The notes: a model not told the origin generated them from the letters alone. A stretch of 64,000 nt of DNA from Lunularia cruciata (GCA_948567375.1 OX419755.1:74094944-74158943), one strand, 5' to 3'. Positions 11,501 through 22,671 are shown, counted from the stretch's first letter. Made by a program: numbers and translations.

Positions 11501-12087
11501 CTCTCTTCCAAGCTTGCTCCATGGTTGCCTTCTTGGCAAACTTCCCATCTTGGGACTCATCTCCCTTCCATATTTGCTCTATGGCTACCTTCTCAACAAA
11601 CTTCCCATCTTGGGAAGTTTGTGTGATGTAGCTTCTCACTAAGCCAATCTGCCTCAACTCCGCCAATTTATCTCGTGCAGCTTGGGTGGCATTTATAGTC
11701 TGAAATCGACCAAGTATTGCATCCTTGAATTCTGCCCATGTCAAAATCGGTGTAACAATTTTTCGTTTAGCTCTTTCTACTCGGAATCACCACCAAAGTT
11801 TTGCCACACCATCCAATTGGCTAAAGCCAAGAGAATTTGTTTCAGCTTGTCTTGAAGATTGGTGGCTCAAAGTAATGTTTACAGTCAAACACAAAATTCT
11901 CCATTGTGCCTGGAAGATTCTTGCCTTCAAACACCTTGGGTTTTGGAAATCGAATGCGATCTTCTCCATCTTGAACTAGCGCTCTGTCTATCTGTTCTCG
12001 TCGTTGATGGTCTCGTTCATCCAACAATTGAGTAAGATGCTTGATTTGTTGTTGCATTGCAAGGATAACATCCGGTATTGCCGCCAT
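8494..12087 (-). pseudogene. Element A gag-pol remnant with chromodomain
   Basis: Order on minus: gag N-terminus (~12087-11700) with a coiled-coil-like segment; a fused junction where the zinc knuckle and protease should be; RT (~11400-10870) with '[19 protein letters not shown]' and 'LPFGLTNAP'; a deletion immediately after NAP that removes the YxDD box, resuming in an 'EAEHKNH' linker; RNase H (~10830-9870) with 'TDHKPLLQTL'; integrase (~9642-9040); a GPF-type C-terminus (~9015-8809); and a chromodomain (~8775-8600) containing 'EYKVLW' and 'YDAT', with its Trp codon changed to TAG at 8656-8658. The frame then runs into the 3' LTR and stops about 8494. Several frameshifts and stops are present, including a 15-base G run (9170-9184) in the integrase region. 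As it stands it cannot make an active RT. Confidence 0.85.
11441..11624 (-). repeat. 60 bp coding repeat, three copies, at gag/RT junction
   Basis: Three tandem 60 bp units encode a ~20-residue motif of the form [Q]DGKF-x5-[I/M]EQ-x6-[D/E]S. Repeats start near 11620, 11560 and 11500 on minus. They sit where protease would normally be and keep the frame open into RT, so the array bridges the deletion. Function unknown. Confidence 0.8.
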
Positions 12088-12345
12088 CGCTACTACTCTA
12101 TTCCACTACCCTCAATTTATCTAGTTGATTAACACATAGATACAACACATCCACCATTCTCCATAAGTTACAACTGGAAGTATCAAGGGTTCCTCTAACA
12201 CGGTGATCATATGTAGAAAATCCTGCCCAAAGCGTGAGGTGATGAATTGTGTGAAATGATGCTTTGGTAATATCTAGACATGAAAGTCCCAATGGTTTGG
12301 TGGAAGTGGGTTTGGTGGTCCATAAATTCCATCCATCCCATTCCT

Positions 12346-12357
12346 GCTTTGATACCA
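12346..12357 (-). promoter_or_regulatory. Primer-binding site of element A
   Basis: On minus this reads TGGTATCAAAGC, one mismatch from the plant initiator-Met tRNA primer site TGGTATCAGAGC, one base inside the 5' LTR. It confirms that 12359-12781 is the 5' LTR. Confidence 0.9.
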
Positions 12358-12462
12358 ATGTAAAAGACCAAAACCGAGGAGAGAAATAGGAGAATGGAAA
12401 CTCACATTAGGACACTTGAATGAGGGAAAACTCCAAATGCCTAGCATGAGCTTCGGCCTTGG

Positions 12463-12470
12463 TATTTATA
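12463..12470 (-). promoter_or_regulatory. TATA box of element A LTR
   Basis: Minus strand reads TATAAATA in the context CTATAAATACC, close to the plant TATA consensus. The GAAGCTTC array lies immediately upstream and ~105 bp of LTR lie downstream, as expected for U3 then R-U5. Confidence 0.75.
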
Positions 12471-12489
12471 GGTAGCATACAAGACTCTT

Positions 12490-12690
12490 GAAGCTTCTCA
12501 AGAAGCTTCCTTGAGCCGCTTTCTTGGAGTGCAAGCCAAGTTAACTAAGAAGCTTCTCAAGAAGCTTCCTTCTAGAAGCCGCCTACTTGGCGTGCAAGCT
12601 AAGCTAGTTAGAAGCTTCTAGAAGCTTCCTTCTAAAAGCTACCTGCTTAGGGCACAAGTTAACTAGTTGGGAAGCTTCCCAAGAAGCTTC
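12490..12690 (-). promoter_or_regulatory. Heat-shock-element-like array in U3 of element A
   Basis: Four blocks at 12490-12509, 12549-12568, 12611-12628 and 12671-12690, at ~60 bp spacing, each contain GAAGCTTC twice. GAAnnTTC is the core of the heat-shock-factor site. The block at 12611-12628, GAAGCTTCTAGAAGCTTC, is a perfect four-unit inverted array with 2 bp spacing. The other three have 4 bp between dimers and are imperfect. An extra TTCTAGAA lies at about 12570. All lie upstream of the TATA box. Heat inducibility is inferred, not shown. Confidence 0.6.
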
Positions 12691-12786
12691 TTAGATGCTT
12701 TTAGAATATTCTAGGCTATTTTGTCTTATTCTCTACTTTGTAAGCCCGACTAACTTCGTCTCTAAACTCCATATTGTTACATAGAC

Positions 12787-14843
12787 ACCCAACAATCTCA
12801 ATCGCTGGAGAGACAAAGGCATCCAAGGATATCCTCCTTGCATCTAGAGGCAATGGTTGTTGTTACTTTTTCCTGTACTTGTTTGTGCCAATGACTATGC
12901 TCTTAGAGGGTTCACCTCTACCACATCATGCAAGGTTTGATGACCATCCATGAAAGTAACTATTTGTTCACACCCGATGGATAAGTGGTCATGGTAGATC
13001 TGACCATTGCTCAATTTGAACATGTGCACATGTAGCTCATAAGATCCAACCCACTATATCATGAACTACAACATGGACTCTAGTGTGCTCTCTACTTATT
13101 ACCATTGTAGAAAGTGTATGTCGTGCATATAGTATGGAGAACCACATGCCACTAGTCCATGAACCACTAGTATGGAAGTCCAGACATCATGTCTATGAAT
13201 AAGAACCTTAGTGCATAGGTGGCATTGAGTTTTAACTAGCATTCACAAGCTGTAGGGTTCTCAGATAGAGTTTGTTGAACAGAAGTGCAATAAGTAGAAA
13301 GTATAATGTTCCTTGCTTGTGCTGCACAATTGTGAAAGAATTTGGCCCTTTCAAAGAATTGATGCTCTTTTTCCATGTCAACTTTGGTTGTTTCTACAGC
13401 AGTGCCAATGATAAACTTCCAAACCCCATATGCCTAAAGTCAAGAAGTAGTAAGATTCGTCTAGGTAAGAAAGTTAGCACTACACTCAAGTTTTGGAATA
13501 AGGTGTCCATTGTAACCCGCTTGTATCCCCATGATAGAAAAGAGTAGACTATAGAGAATTGGAGGATAAAAAACACACAAAGAGCTATTTCACTCATGTA
13601 CAGGTCTGAATTGCAGTAAGCTGGTTGGGCCTATTAGATGTGGGAGACCCAACCTCAATCATAGTGTTGTGGTAAACTCCTCACAAGGAAATCAGAAGTC
13701 ATCAATCAAGGGGTAAAGCTTGGAGCTAGGCCCTTGGAGCCTTTTGCCTCCAAGAAAGAATCCTAGCTTTGTCAAGTAGATGTGCATCAATGAAGACGTT
13801 GGGTAGGTGTATGAGTATGCATATGCTCATTGAGATCTGCTTGAATTTTCTTAGATTCTTGGTATACAAAGTCAATAAAATGAAAGAGTGATATACATAT
13901 AAAGCTTTGAAATAAGCTATGAGCCAAACAAAGATATAATTGGAAGACATTAATGCATGAATCCACTATCATGATAGGTTCCAACAACAAAGGAAACCCT
14001 TGCATAAGAACCTATCTGCTAAACAATAAGAACCTATCCGCTAAACAAGGGACCACACACCAATATATGCTATTGATGTTGTGGCCTCTTGCTATATGAA
14101 GTTGTGTCTGCCCATGACTATCAGAAGAACTATCTATTTCCTATGCCACTCATTTAAGATTTGTGAGAGCATGCATGGCCACAAGAGAGTAGAGAAAGTA
14201 TACCTCATAGTGTTATCAAACATCCTTAAGTGTGGCAATAATGCCTTAATATGCAAGAAAATCCATGCTAAATATGAGGCCCTAAGAAGGTAGCACCATG
14301 AAAGAATAAAATAGGTCATTTGGGTATTTCACAACCAAGGAAGGAGTTGAATATGGGTTGTGGCCTAGACTAAGGTGTTTGAGATGAACATATTGCAAAA
14401 TTCCTCCTACCTTAGGAGGAGCCCAAAACTTTCAAACCACCTATGGGGAACTAGAATCCTAGTAGGAAGTCAAATGGAGTGAGGATCGTGCATGAGCTCT
14501 AGACCTTGCATTTAGGTTCATAAACCCAAGGCCTCCAAGTTGAGTGTAGACACATATGCCACTCAAAATACATCTTCCAAAAGGCCCCACAATATGAGTG
14601 TCGTGCAAGAGGGATAGGAAAAGAAAAGACAAGAAATCTATTGCCACGTATTTTACAATTGTGTAATGTGCTATGGCATAGAGTGGCCCCCTAAGGGATC
14701 CCCTTGTCATATGCACTCAACTTATGTCAATTGTGTGAAATCTTTAATAGTGGTATGATTGTTGTACAATAGAGGTATCTTTGTGCCATAAACAATGCAA
14801 AAAAATGAGATCAAGGAGGAGATCTGATCTCCAATTGAGCAAA
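12787..14843. other. Interspersed DNA between elements A and F
   Basis: Continues the sequence interrupted by element A and is itself interrupted by F at 14844. Only short frames; no family recognised. It may be an eroded transposon. The last five bases, GCAAA (14839-14843), are the left target duplication of F. Confidence 0.45.
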
Positions 14844-15593
14844 TGTAATACTACAAGGACAAGAGAAGAGAGAAAACACAGATTACACACTCAACATTTG
14901 GTGCCCCAAAGGAACACCTTCTCTTTATTATATAGATAAAGAGGATCTCCTCCAAGGAAGCTCCACCATTGGATTAGGCACACAGATAGGTGACATGTCA
15001 GCAAGCTCCACCCTTGGATTACTTACTTGGATGGGTGACATGTTGGTCTAGGTCCTATCTGGTTGGTCAAAAAAAACTTTGACCAGAAGGAATCTTTTAG
15101 TGAATCTTCTTGTAGGAGTCTCAAAATCACGTAAGGTACCATTGGAAAGCTCTTGACCAAACAAACCAAGGGAGAAAGGAAGGCCAGCCTTACCTCCATT
15201 TGGGGGGGGGGGGGGGGGAGGGAGGAGCAAACATTTTTGAGGTCTAATTCATCCGTTTAGGCCTCCAAAATTGCCTTCAAAGATTTCAAGCATATTTTGG
15301 TTCCTACTCTATTAGTAGAAGTCCCTTCTTGGTGATACCTCTTTATGATCTGTTTAGTTCATCATGTGTAACATCCTTCCACATATTACCAAACCAATTC
15401 TCACATTTAAATCTTATGTCTAGCTATTGGTTCTAAGGTTCTCAAGTCTATTTTGGTTTTTGCTCTATTAGTGGAAGTACTCTTTTGATGATACTTCTAT
15501 CTGATCTATTTTGACCATCATGTATAATATCATTCAAGATGTTACCAAATCAAGTTTCACATCTAGATCATATGGCTAGCTCTTGGTATTACA
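14844..15593 (-). repeat. 3' LTR of element F
   Basis: A 750 bp TG...CA repeat of 20679-21413. It contains a 17-base G run (15202-15218) at a site where other family-1 LTRs have shorter G runs. Confidence 0.93.
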
Positions 15594-15606
15594 AACCTCT
15601 CTCCTT

Positions 15607-18600
15607 TTAAGACGTAACGTCCTTGTTGTGCAATTGTTGCTTAAATGCTTGCACCAACATCGGTGCATGTGTCAACTTGGCAGCGGGCTCCCATGTTGCT
15701 TCATAGAGGGAGTAGCCTTTCCATTGTACTAGATAGTCGACCCGTAGATGGCGAGTACCACGTATGCATTTTTGGAGAATATGCTCCACTTCATATTCCT
15801 CTATGCCATCAATGAGTGTCAAACAAGGGTAAATATCTTGTGTGGAATGACCTTGGCCTGATCGGGGTGCATATTTGCATAGTAGAGAAACATGGAACAT
15901 TGGATGGATCTTCATGTGTGGTGGCTATAGCGCCGACATGACAAAGAATTGAGAAAGGCCTAATAGAACAAGGTCTGAGCTTACGAGGTCCAACTAATGT
16001 GAGGTTGGTTGTCAATAGCCATACTTGATTCCCAACATTGAACTCCATGTGCCCACGGTGTGCATCAGCATACTGCTTTTGTTGATTTTGTGCAATCTAT
16101 AATCTGTGCTTGGCGCTCTCTACACCGTGTTGGATTTTAGAAACAAATGTGTTGACTGCATTGATCTTGGTAGCCACTGGATGGATCTTCATCAAGCTAG
16201 GTGGTGTGAAAGGATGCTCACCATACATGAGGAAGAACGGAGTGACCTGGGTGGATGCATTCACTGAATTGTTGTAAGCAAATTCCACTAACGAGAGTAG
16301 GATGTCCCACCTCTCTTGCTCTTCTAAGGTGAAGCCGCGTAACATGTCTTCAATCGTGCAATTAGTCTACTCTATTTGGCCATCTTTTTATGGGTGGTAA
16401 GCTGTGGATATGACCAACTTGGTTTTGAAGAAACCAAAGAGCGTTTGCCAAAACAAATTGGTGAATTGAGTGCCTCTATCGGTGATAAGTACTCTAGACA
16501 AGCCATAGTGAGAGAAGACTGCATCTAAGTATAATTTGGCTAGTTGTGGAGCGGTCACATCCTTGGTAGTAGGGCGTACATGAATCATTTTGATGAGCCG
16601 GTCCACAAAGACTACAATGGAGTCAAACCTTGAGGTGGTCTTGGGTAATTCATAGATGAGATCCATACTCACTTGTTTCCAATGTTGGGTAGGCATGGGG
16701 AGAGGTTGAAGGAGCACTGCAAGAGCTTGATTTGAAGCTTTTTTCTGTTGACAAAGTAGGCAGCTGCGCATGTAGTCCATCATGTTGTTGCTCATCTTGG
16801 ACTAATAGTAATGGCGCTGGATTGCATCCAAGGTCTTGTATACTCCAACATGACTTGCAATGGCTGAATCATGACATTCCGCTAGAATGGTGGTGCGTAA
16901 TGCTGGGACATTTGGGATCCATAATCTGCCATCACAAAAGGTGAGTCCTTGGGTGCTAGTGACGCCTTTGGATGATTGCCCTTCTACAATCTGCAGATCA
17001 GTTTTTGTAGCAGCCCGAATCTTTGGCCAGAATTCAAGGTTAATCTTTACCTCTGCCATGAAGTTGTTTGCCATTGGTAATACAAGTGAATGCATCTACA
17101 AGTTGCTTCTTACCTTCCACGTAGGTGATTGACATGTTGAAGTGTTGTCGCCACTCTGCCCACCAAATCTAGCAATGAGATAGATCCTTCTATGTCTTGA
17201 GGCAGACTAGAGGTTTGTGGTTTGTCTCTACTACAAATGCCTTCTTGCCCAGATAGTGCTTCCAATGCTTGGTTGCCAAAACAATGGACAACTCTTCTCG
17301 TTCTATGGTATGGTAGTTGCGCTTTGCTAGTAACAACTTTTGAGAGAAATATGCAATTGGATGCCAACTGTCATGCCACTCTTGTTGTAGGACTGCTCCT
17401 ATTGTTATGCTTGATGCATCTATAACCAACTTGATTGGTTGTTTTGGGTCATACCAATTCAAGATTGGTGCATGTAGCAAGGCGTCTTTCAATTCTTGAA
17501 AGGCCAACTCTTGTGCGGTTCCCCATGTCCACTTCTTCCCCTTGCCAAGTAGTACCGTTAAAGGCTGTGCAACCTTGGAGAAGTCCTTGACAAATCTACG
17601 ATAGAATCCCGTCAACCCCAAGAAGCTCTTGAGTTGAGTTTGATCTTCTGGGGCATGCCATTTTTGAATGACTTTTATTTTATCTGTCAATACTTGAATG
17701 CCCTCTGCACTTACTCTATGCCCCAAGTAGTCAACTTTAGACTTGCCAAACTCGCACTTTGAGATTTTGGCACACAATCAATTTTGTCTTAGAATATGGA
17801 GGACTTCTCATAGATGTTTTTTTTGTTCCATCATCGTGCTATTGTATACTAAGATGTTGTCCAAGAATAATAGACTTATACAAGTATGGACAAAATATGT
17901 TATTCATTAGACTCATGAAAGTGCCAGGTGCATTGGTGAGGCATCACAAGATACTCAAAGTGGCCATACTTGGTTCAAAAGGCAGTTTTGTACACATCTT
18001 CCTCTACAATTTGGATTTGATTGAAACCGCTCTTCAAGTCCAATTTGGTGAAGTATCTTGCTCCATGGAGTTGATCAAACATGTCATCCATGCGAGGTAA
18101 GGGGTATCTGTTCTTCACTGTTTGCTGATTGAGACCTCGATAGTCAATGCACATGCGTATTGTACCATCCTTCTTCTTCACAAACAAGAAAGGAGCCACA
18201 TATGGTGATACGCTAGGTTGGATGAACCCTTTCTGCAACATCTCCTCAATTTAAGTCTTACACTCCTCCAACTCATGAGGTGATAGGCAATATGGGGCCT
18301 TACAAGGAAGTGTCTTCCCCGGGAGTGTCCCAATTTTATGATCTACTCTCCTTTTTGGTGGTAATCCTGAGGGTAGATCATCGGGAAAGACATCTTGAAA
18401 TTCATCCACCACAACATTCAATTTCTCAGGAACTTGTTCATCAAGTTGTGCACTCTCAACTTCTCTTATTAGACCCATGAAACATCTATAGGTCTTACAT
18501 ACACTTGCCGTCCCTATGACATAAAGAGGTAGATCCTGCCTTGGTGCTTTTTCTTTAACCCCAATGATTGACCATTGGTGGGTTCTCACTACTTTCTTCC

Positions 18601-20075
18601 TCCAATCTACCATAGGGTTGTAATGCTCCATCCATGGCATGCTTAAGATTGCATCATAATGAGCTAATTGTATCACTCGCCACTCAATTGCTTCCTGAAA
18701 TTCTCCTACAGAGAGTGTTACCCATCTAAGTAATGATTCAATCTTCTCTATTTGCCCGTTAGGCCACTCTACTTCTTCACTCTTATCTCTCTCTAGATCT
18801 ATTCTCAATCTTATTGCAACAGAGCAAGATAAGAAATTCTTTGTTGCTCCTAGATTGATTAATACTCTCACTTGATTGCCTTCTAAGACTCCATTCACAA
18901 AAATCAATTGCAAGGTTGCTTTTTGGGATCTTTGCACATTAGTCTTCTTCATTCCCTTGCTTCTTGCCTTCCTTATTGAGCTAGTAAGGCCGCAAGGTAC
19001 ATTTACTGGTATGGTTTCCATCTCTTCTTTGTCAATGCGCCTCTCCATGTTGTTCAAAGATTGCCTATACAAAGGCCAAGGGCCTCTAGGGAAATGAGTG
19101 TGACAATTGGTAGATATGTGCCCAATACGGCCACAATTGTAACAACGGCATTGTTCTCCTTGAGTTCCTTCTCCTCATGGGACTCCATCTCTTTGTTCTT
19201 CTACCCGTCCATGCTCCCCTTGAAGCGGTCGTGCTCCTCAATCTTGAAATCAAAGGTTGCCCAATTCCATCGGTACTGGTCCACCCATGTGTGACATTTC
19301 TGCCCGATAATGTTGAGGTGGAACTACTCCTTCACCTCCACCCCATGCTCTTGCTATTCTCTATGCACAAGCAATGGCTTCAAATACCATGCAAGGATTT
19401 TGCACCATGACTTCTTGGTGAATCCGCTCCTTTAACCCTCATTTGAAATTGTCAAGAGCCTTTGCTGGACTCATGTCTGTTATTGCAACTTGTATATCCA
19501 AAAATGCTTCCACATACTCTTGTACGTTATTCTTCTGTCTCAATCCCCATAGTTGGGTTCAAGCCATCTGCACAGAATCCACAAATTGGAAATTCTTCAG
19601 CAATCCTTCTTGCATTCTTGTCCACGTAACCTTCCTTCTCTTTGCCAACATGGATCATTCCCAAACATCATACCATGTGAGGGCTTTATCGATCAAGTAT
19701 CCACATGCAAACATGTCTGCAATATGCTCTGTGATCTTTGTTGAGAACAATCAGAAATATTGATTCATTCTTGAGATCCAATTTTCCACTACTCCTATCA
19801 TACGCTGCCCCTTGTAAGGCTTGATGTTGCAGGTCCTCTTCATCCGGAGTAGCAATGTGACTTCATCATTGGATAGGGTTTGTAGGCACAAGTGCCTCTC
19901 CAAGTACTTTAATCACAGGTACTGGGTTTTGAGATGGCTCTTCTTCTTGCATGGCTTGATCGTTCCTAAGGATTTGCACTTGACTTTGTAATGTCTCCAT
20001 GGTCATCTTAATCTCTCAAAATTCATTCAACATCCCTTGCATTCCTTGCACCAGCTCTTGCAATTGCGGATCCAT
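15607..20075 (-). pseudogene. Element F gag-pol remnant
   Basis: Gag starts at the ATG at 20075 (MDPQLQELVQG), the most intact gag start of the family. Then come the gag core (~19900-19400), a region with a CCHC knuckle (~19130), a retropepsin-like protease (~18900), RT (~18241-17800) with '[20 protein letters not shown]', RNase H (~17500-17190), an integrase zinc domain (~16900-16740), integrase core (~16690-16200) with 'MDLIYELP' and 'TDRGTQF', a GPF-type tail, and a chromodomain (~15810-15640) with 'YLVQWKGYSLYEATWEP'. At 17851-17878 a 5 bp deletion shifts the frame and the LDD of RT reads LDN. Many stops occur. Not functional. Confidence 0.85.
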
Positions 20076-20108
20076 GGTTCCTACAACACTCAATTGCTAA
20101 TGTCTACT

Positions 20109-20550
20109 TTAATACAAAGTCAACATGATCACTCTAGAAGGCGCACAAACTATCAAAACTACCATTGGGACCTCAAAAGCTATCACTTGTTGATAATACT
20201 CCTTGCCAAAATTCCTAACCACAAAATCTCTAAACATCACTTTCGGTCTCAGTACATAATGGATTTCTACTTGAGTGTTGAAAAGGAGAGGATTTGGGAC
20301 ATTCACATCCATACTATCATAATAGAATGTAGATTTTAAAATCCCACTCTTTGTCATATATCACCACAGGTAGAATCACCGGGTTTGGTGAGTTCATCAC
20401 CCTATCCATGAATTCTACGCCAAAGTGATAAAATAGCAATACTCTCATTTGCTCACGCTAGATGTACATAACCTTGATGTGGAATGGATTTGGGAATGGA
20501 AAGCTAGGTGCGGGAAATTGTCCTCCCGGTGCATCCATCCCGTCCGCTCT
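20109..20550 (-). pseudogene. Family-1 upstream reading frames (ORF0), element F copy
   Basis: Between primer site and gag are two short frames also found in D, C and B. The second (20109-20357) includes 'NVPNPLLFNTQVEIHYVL' and 'VMFRDFVVRNFGKEYYQQV' and ends with a stop just before the gag leader. The first frame is decayed here. I do not recognise the protein. Confidence 0.5.
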
Positions 20551-20666
20551 CTAAAGTCCTTCCTAAGTCTAGCAATTACTCTATGTTCTCCACCTCAAAT
20601 TACTCAGTTTTAGTAGTTCATGCTTTTCCAAGAGGGGTGATCCACTCTCTTGGATTAAGACATTTG

Positions 20667-20678
20667 CTCTAATACAAT
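20667..20678 (-). promoter_or_regulatory. Degenerate primer-binding site of element F
   Basis: Minus strand reads TTGTATTAGAGC, two changes from the initiator-Met tRNA site, directly against the 5' LTR. Confidence 0.75.
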
Positions 20679-21413
20679 TGTAATCCTTCGAGGACAAGAG
20701 AAGAGAGAAAACACAGATTACACACTCAACATTCGGTGCCCCAAAGGAGCACCTTCTCTTTATTATATAGACAAAGAGGATCTCCTCCAAGGAAGCTCCA
20801 CCATCGGATTAGGCACATAGATAGGTGACATGTCAGCAAGCTCTACCCTTGGATTACTTACTTGGATGGGTGACATGTTGGTCTAGGTCCTATTTGGTTG
20901 GTCAAAACAAGCTTTGACTGGAGGGAATCTTTTGGGGAATCTTCTTGTAGGAGTCTCAGAATCACGTAAGGTACCGTTGGAAAGCTCTCGACAAGACAAA
21001 TCAAGGGGAGGGAAGGCTGGCCTTTCCTCCTTTGAGGGAAAGAAATTTGCATATTTTCAAGGCCTAATTTATCCATTTAGGCCTCCAAAATTGCCTTCAA
21101 AGATTTCAGGCATATTTTGGTTCCTACTATATTAGTAGAAGTCCCCTTTTGGTGATACCTCTTTCTGATCTGTTAATTCCATCATGTGTAACATCCTTCT
21201 AGATGCTACCAAAAAAATTCTCATCTTTAAATCCTATATCTAGCTATTGGTTCTAAGGTTCTCAAGTCTATTTTGGTTTCTACTCTATTAGTAGAAGTAC
21301 TCTTTTGGTGATACTTCTATCTGATGTATTTTGACCATCATGTATAACATCATTCTAGATGTTACCAAACCAAATTTTACATCTAGATCATATGGCTAGC
21401 TCTTGGTATTACA
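20679..21413 (-). repeat. 5' LTR of element F
   Basis: A 735 bp LTR ending TG...CA with the family-1 TATA/AATAAA region near its inner end. The ~156 bp direct duplication typical of family-1 U3 is present. Confidence 0.93.
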
Positions 21414-21418
21414 ACAAA

Positions 21419-21800
21419 GAGCGTGAACAACATTGGACAAGAAATGGTATTAAATGTATTGGAGACATCAACTTGGACCATTACCAAATCTAGATGAATG
21501 TCTAAGGATGCTCAAATCTATGCAATAACCTCCTTGCATCCATCTAGAGTGTCCATAACAAACTGATAGGGAGACAACAAGGAAGAAAAAGACTATTGGA
21601 ATTGTAAACAAATAGTTTGAGTTTGGCCAAGACACCAAACTCAAAAAATCATCCCCAATGGCAATGAAGCGTACATTTGAGGTCTCCTTTGCTAGAACTA
21701 TAAAAAGGTTAGTTGTTCTAGAGTGCACATACACTTAAAAAATGTAAAGAAAAGAGAAAACTTGAGTTTGTAGCATATGGAGAGATGCAATCCTATAGAT
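21419..21800. other. Flank between elements F and G
   Basis: Continuation of the DNA interrupted by F. No gene recognised. Confidence 0.45.
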
Positions 21801-22496
21801 GTTGTCGTGCGTATATACATCGCTACACAACATACATCGTTGTCAACATCATACACTATAGAAGCACAACTCACACATAAGTCATACATAGACTCTAAAG
21901 TGCCACAATAATCAGATTGCTTAACACTTTCAACTCAACTCAACTCAGATCAGTACTTGACCTATCACTCTATAAACTGCCAACAACTGGGCACTGATTA
22001 TAGTCAAGCCACACCCACTCAAGCATAGAGAATCCAGGTGACGCTCGCCGGCCTCTGTCCACCATAGCCAGGAACTCGAAGGCTCAACATCAGAGAAGTG
22101 AGCTCTCTGGAGCTCACTTCGAAACTATACTCCCTGGACTCGAGCTAGCACTGAAACCCTAACGGTCCCACTGACGGCACACTTGACGGTGCAAACGGTG
22201 CAAAGTGATGGTGGGCCCCACCGTGAAGTCAATACACCAAACACCAAATCAGACTATCGGAAATTAGTCCCTGAGAAACTGCTAGAATCACTCTAACTAC
22301 TATCACTGGAACTCCAGTGTCCAAGCAGCTAGATGCGGAACTACAAATGGCGTGACAGCTGTCGTGCGTATAGACATCACTACACAACATAGATCGCTTT
22401 CAACATCATTCGCTGTCAACATCATTCGCTGTCAACATCATACACTATAGAAGCACAACTCATACATAAGTCATACATAGACTCTAAAGTGCCACA
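21801..22496 (-). repeat. 3' LTR region of element G, compound
   Basis: The core 21911-22357 repeats at 31277-31724. It is flanked on both sides by a second repeat: 21801-21907 and 22358-22496, both ending 'aaagtgccaca'. The inner copy also has a 16 bp tandem unit (gctgtcaacatcattc) near 22390-22430. The polypurine tract abuts 22496, so the true 3' LTR probably runs from 22496 down to about 21909, and 21801-21907 would be the end of another LTR or a duplication. A perfect inverted repeat GTGAGCTC...GAGCTCAC lies in the core. Confidence 0.7.
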
Positions 22497-22671
22497 ATCG
22501 CCCCCCTAGCTGGCGGTTAGGTCCCTCTAACTCCAGATAGCCATTTACTCTAAGTATATGGTATACCCTCTAATGGGCAAAGATCAGGAGGCTGGGTGCT
22601 ATGGAGCCCCATCGTTAGTCGCTTGTCTGCAATCTATACCATATAAAGAATGAACTAGCTATAGGTCAAGT

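Larger units (their letters stand above)
8137..12781 (-). mobile_element. Element A: Ty3/gypsy chromovirus, complete LTR pair
   Basis: A 4645 bp LTR retrotransposon on the minus strand with both LTRs (8137-8559, 12359-12781), each TG...CA, and a perfect 5 bp target duplication TAGAC (8132-8136 and 12782-12786). A primer-binding site for initiator-Met tRNA lies just inside the 5' LTR, and a purine tract (about 8560-8568, read on minus) lies just inside the 3' LTR. The internal region encodes gag, RT, RNase H, integrase and a chromodomain, but protease and part of RT are missing, so the copy is non-autonomous. The LTRs differ at 7 of 423 positions, all transitions, so insertion was fairly recent. 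Confidence 0.96.
12359..12781 (-). repeat. 5' LTR of element A (promoter LTR)
   Basis: A 423 bp LTR, the transcriptional start side of the minus-strand element. U3 contains four ~60 bp units, each with paired GAAGCTTC palindromes (starting 12490, 12549, 12611, 12671), followed toward the gene by a TATA box at 12463-12470. Confidence 0.96.
14844..21413 (-). mobile_element. Element F: family-1 chromovirus
   Basis: A 6570 bp Ty3/gypsy element on minus. LTRs are 14844-15593 and 20679-21413. Target duplication is GCAAA/ACAAA (14839-14843, 21414-21418; one mismatch). The order is 5' LTR, degenerate initiator-Met primer site, two short upstream frames, gag, protease, RT, RNase H, integrase, chromodomain, polypurine tract (15594-15609), 3' LTR. 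LTR and coding similarity places it with D, C and B. It shares with D a 5 bp deletion and a changed Asp at the RT active site. Confidence 0.95.

Noticed and set aside
12490-12690. Regularly spaced identical palindromes resembling a CRISPR array
   Set aside because: Units are inside both LTRs of a plant retrotransposon, the spacing sequence is also repeated, and no cas genes exist in this setting. They fit an LTR promoter array.
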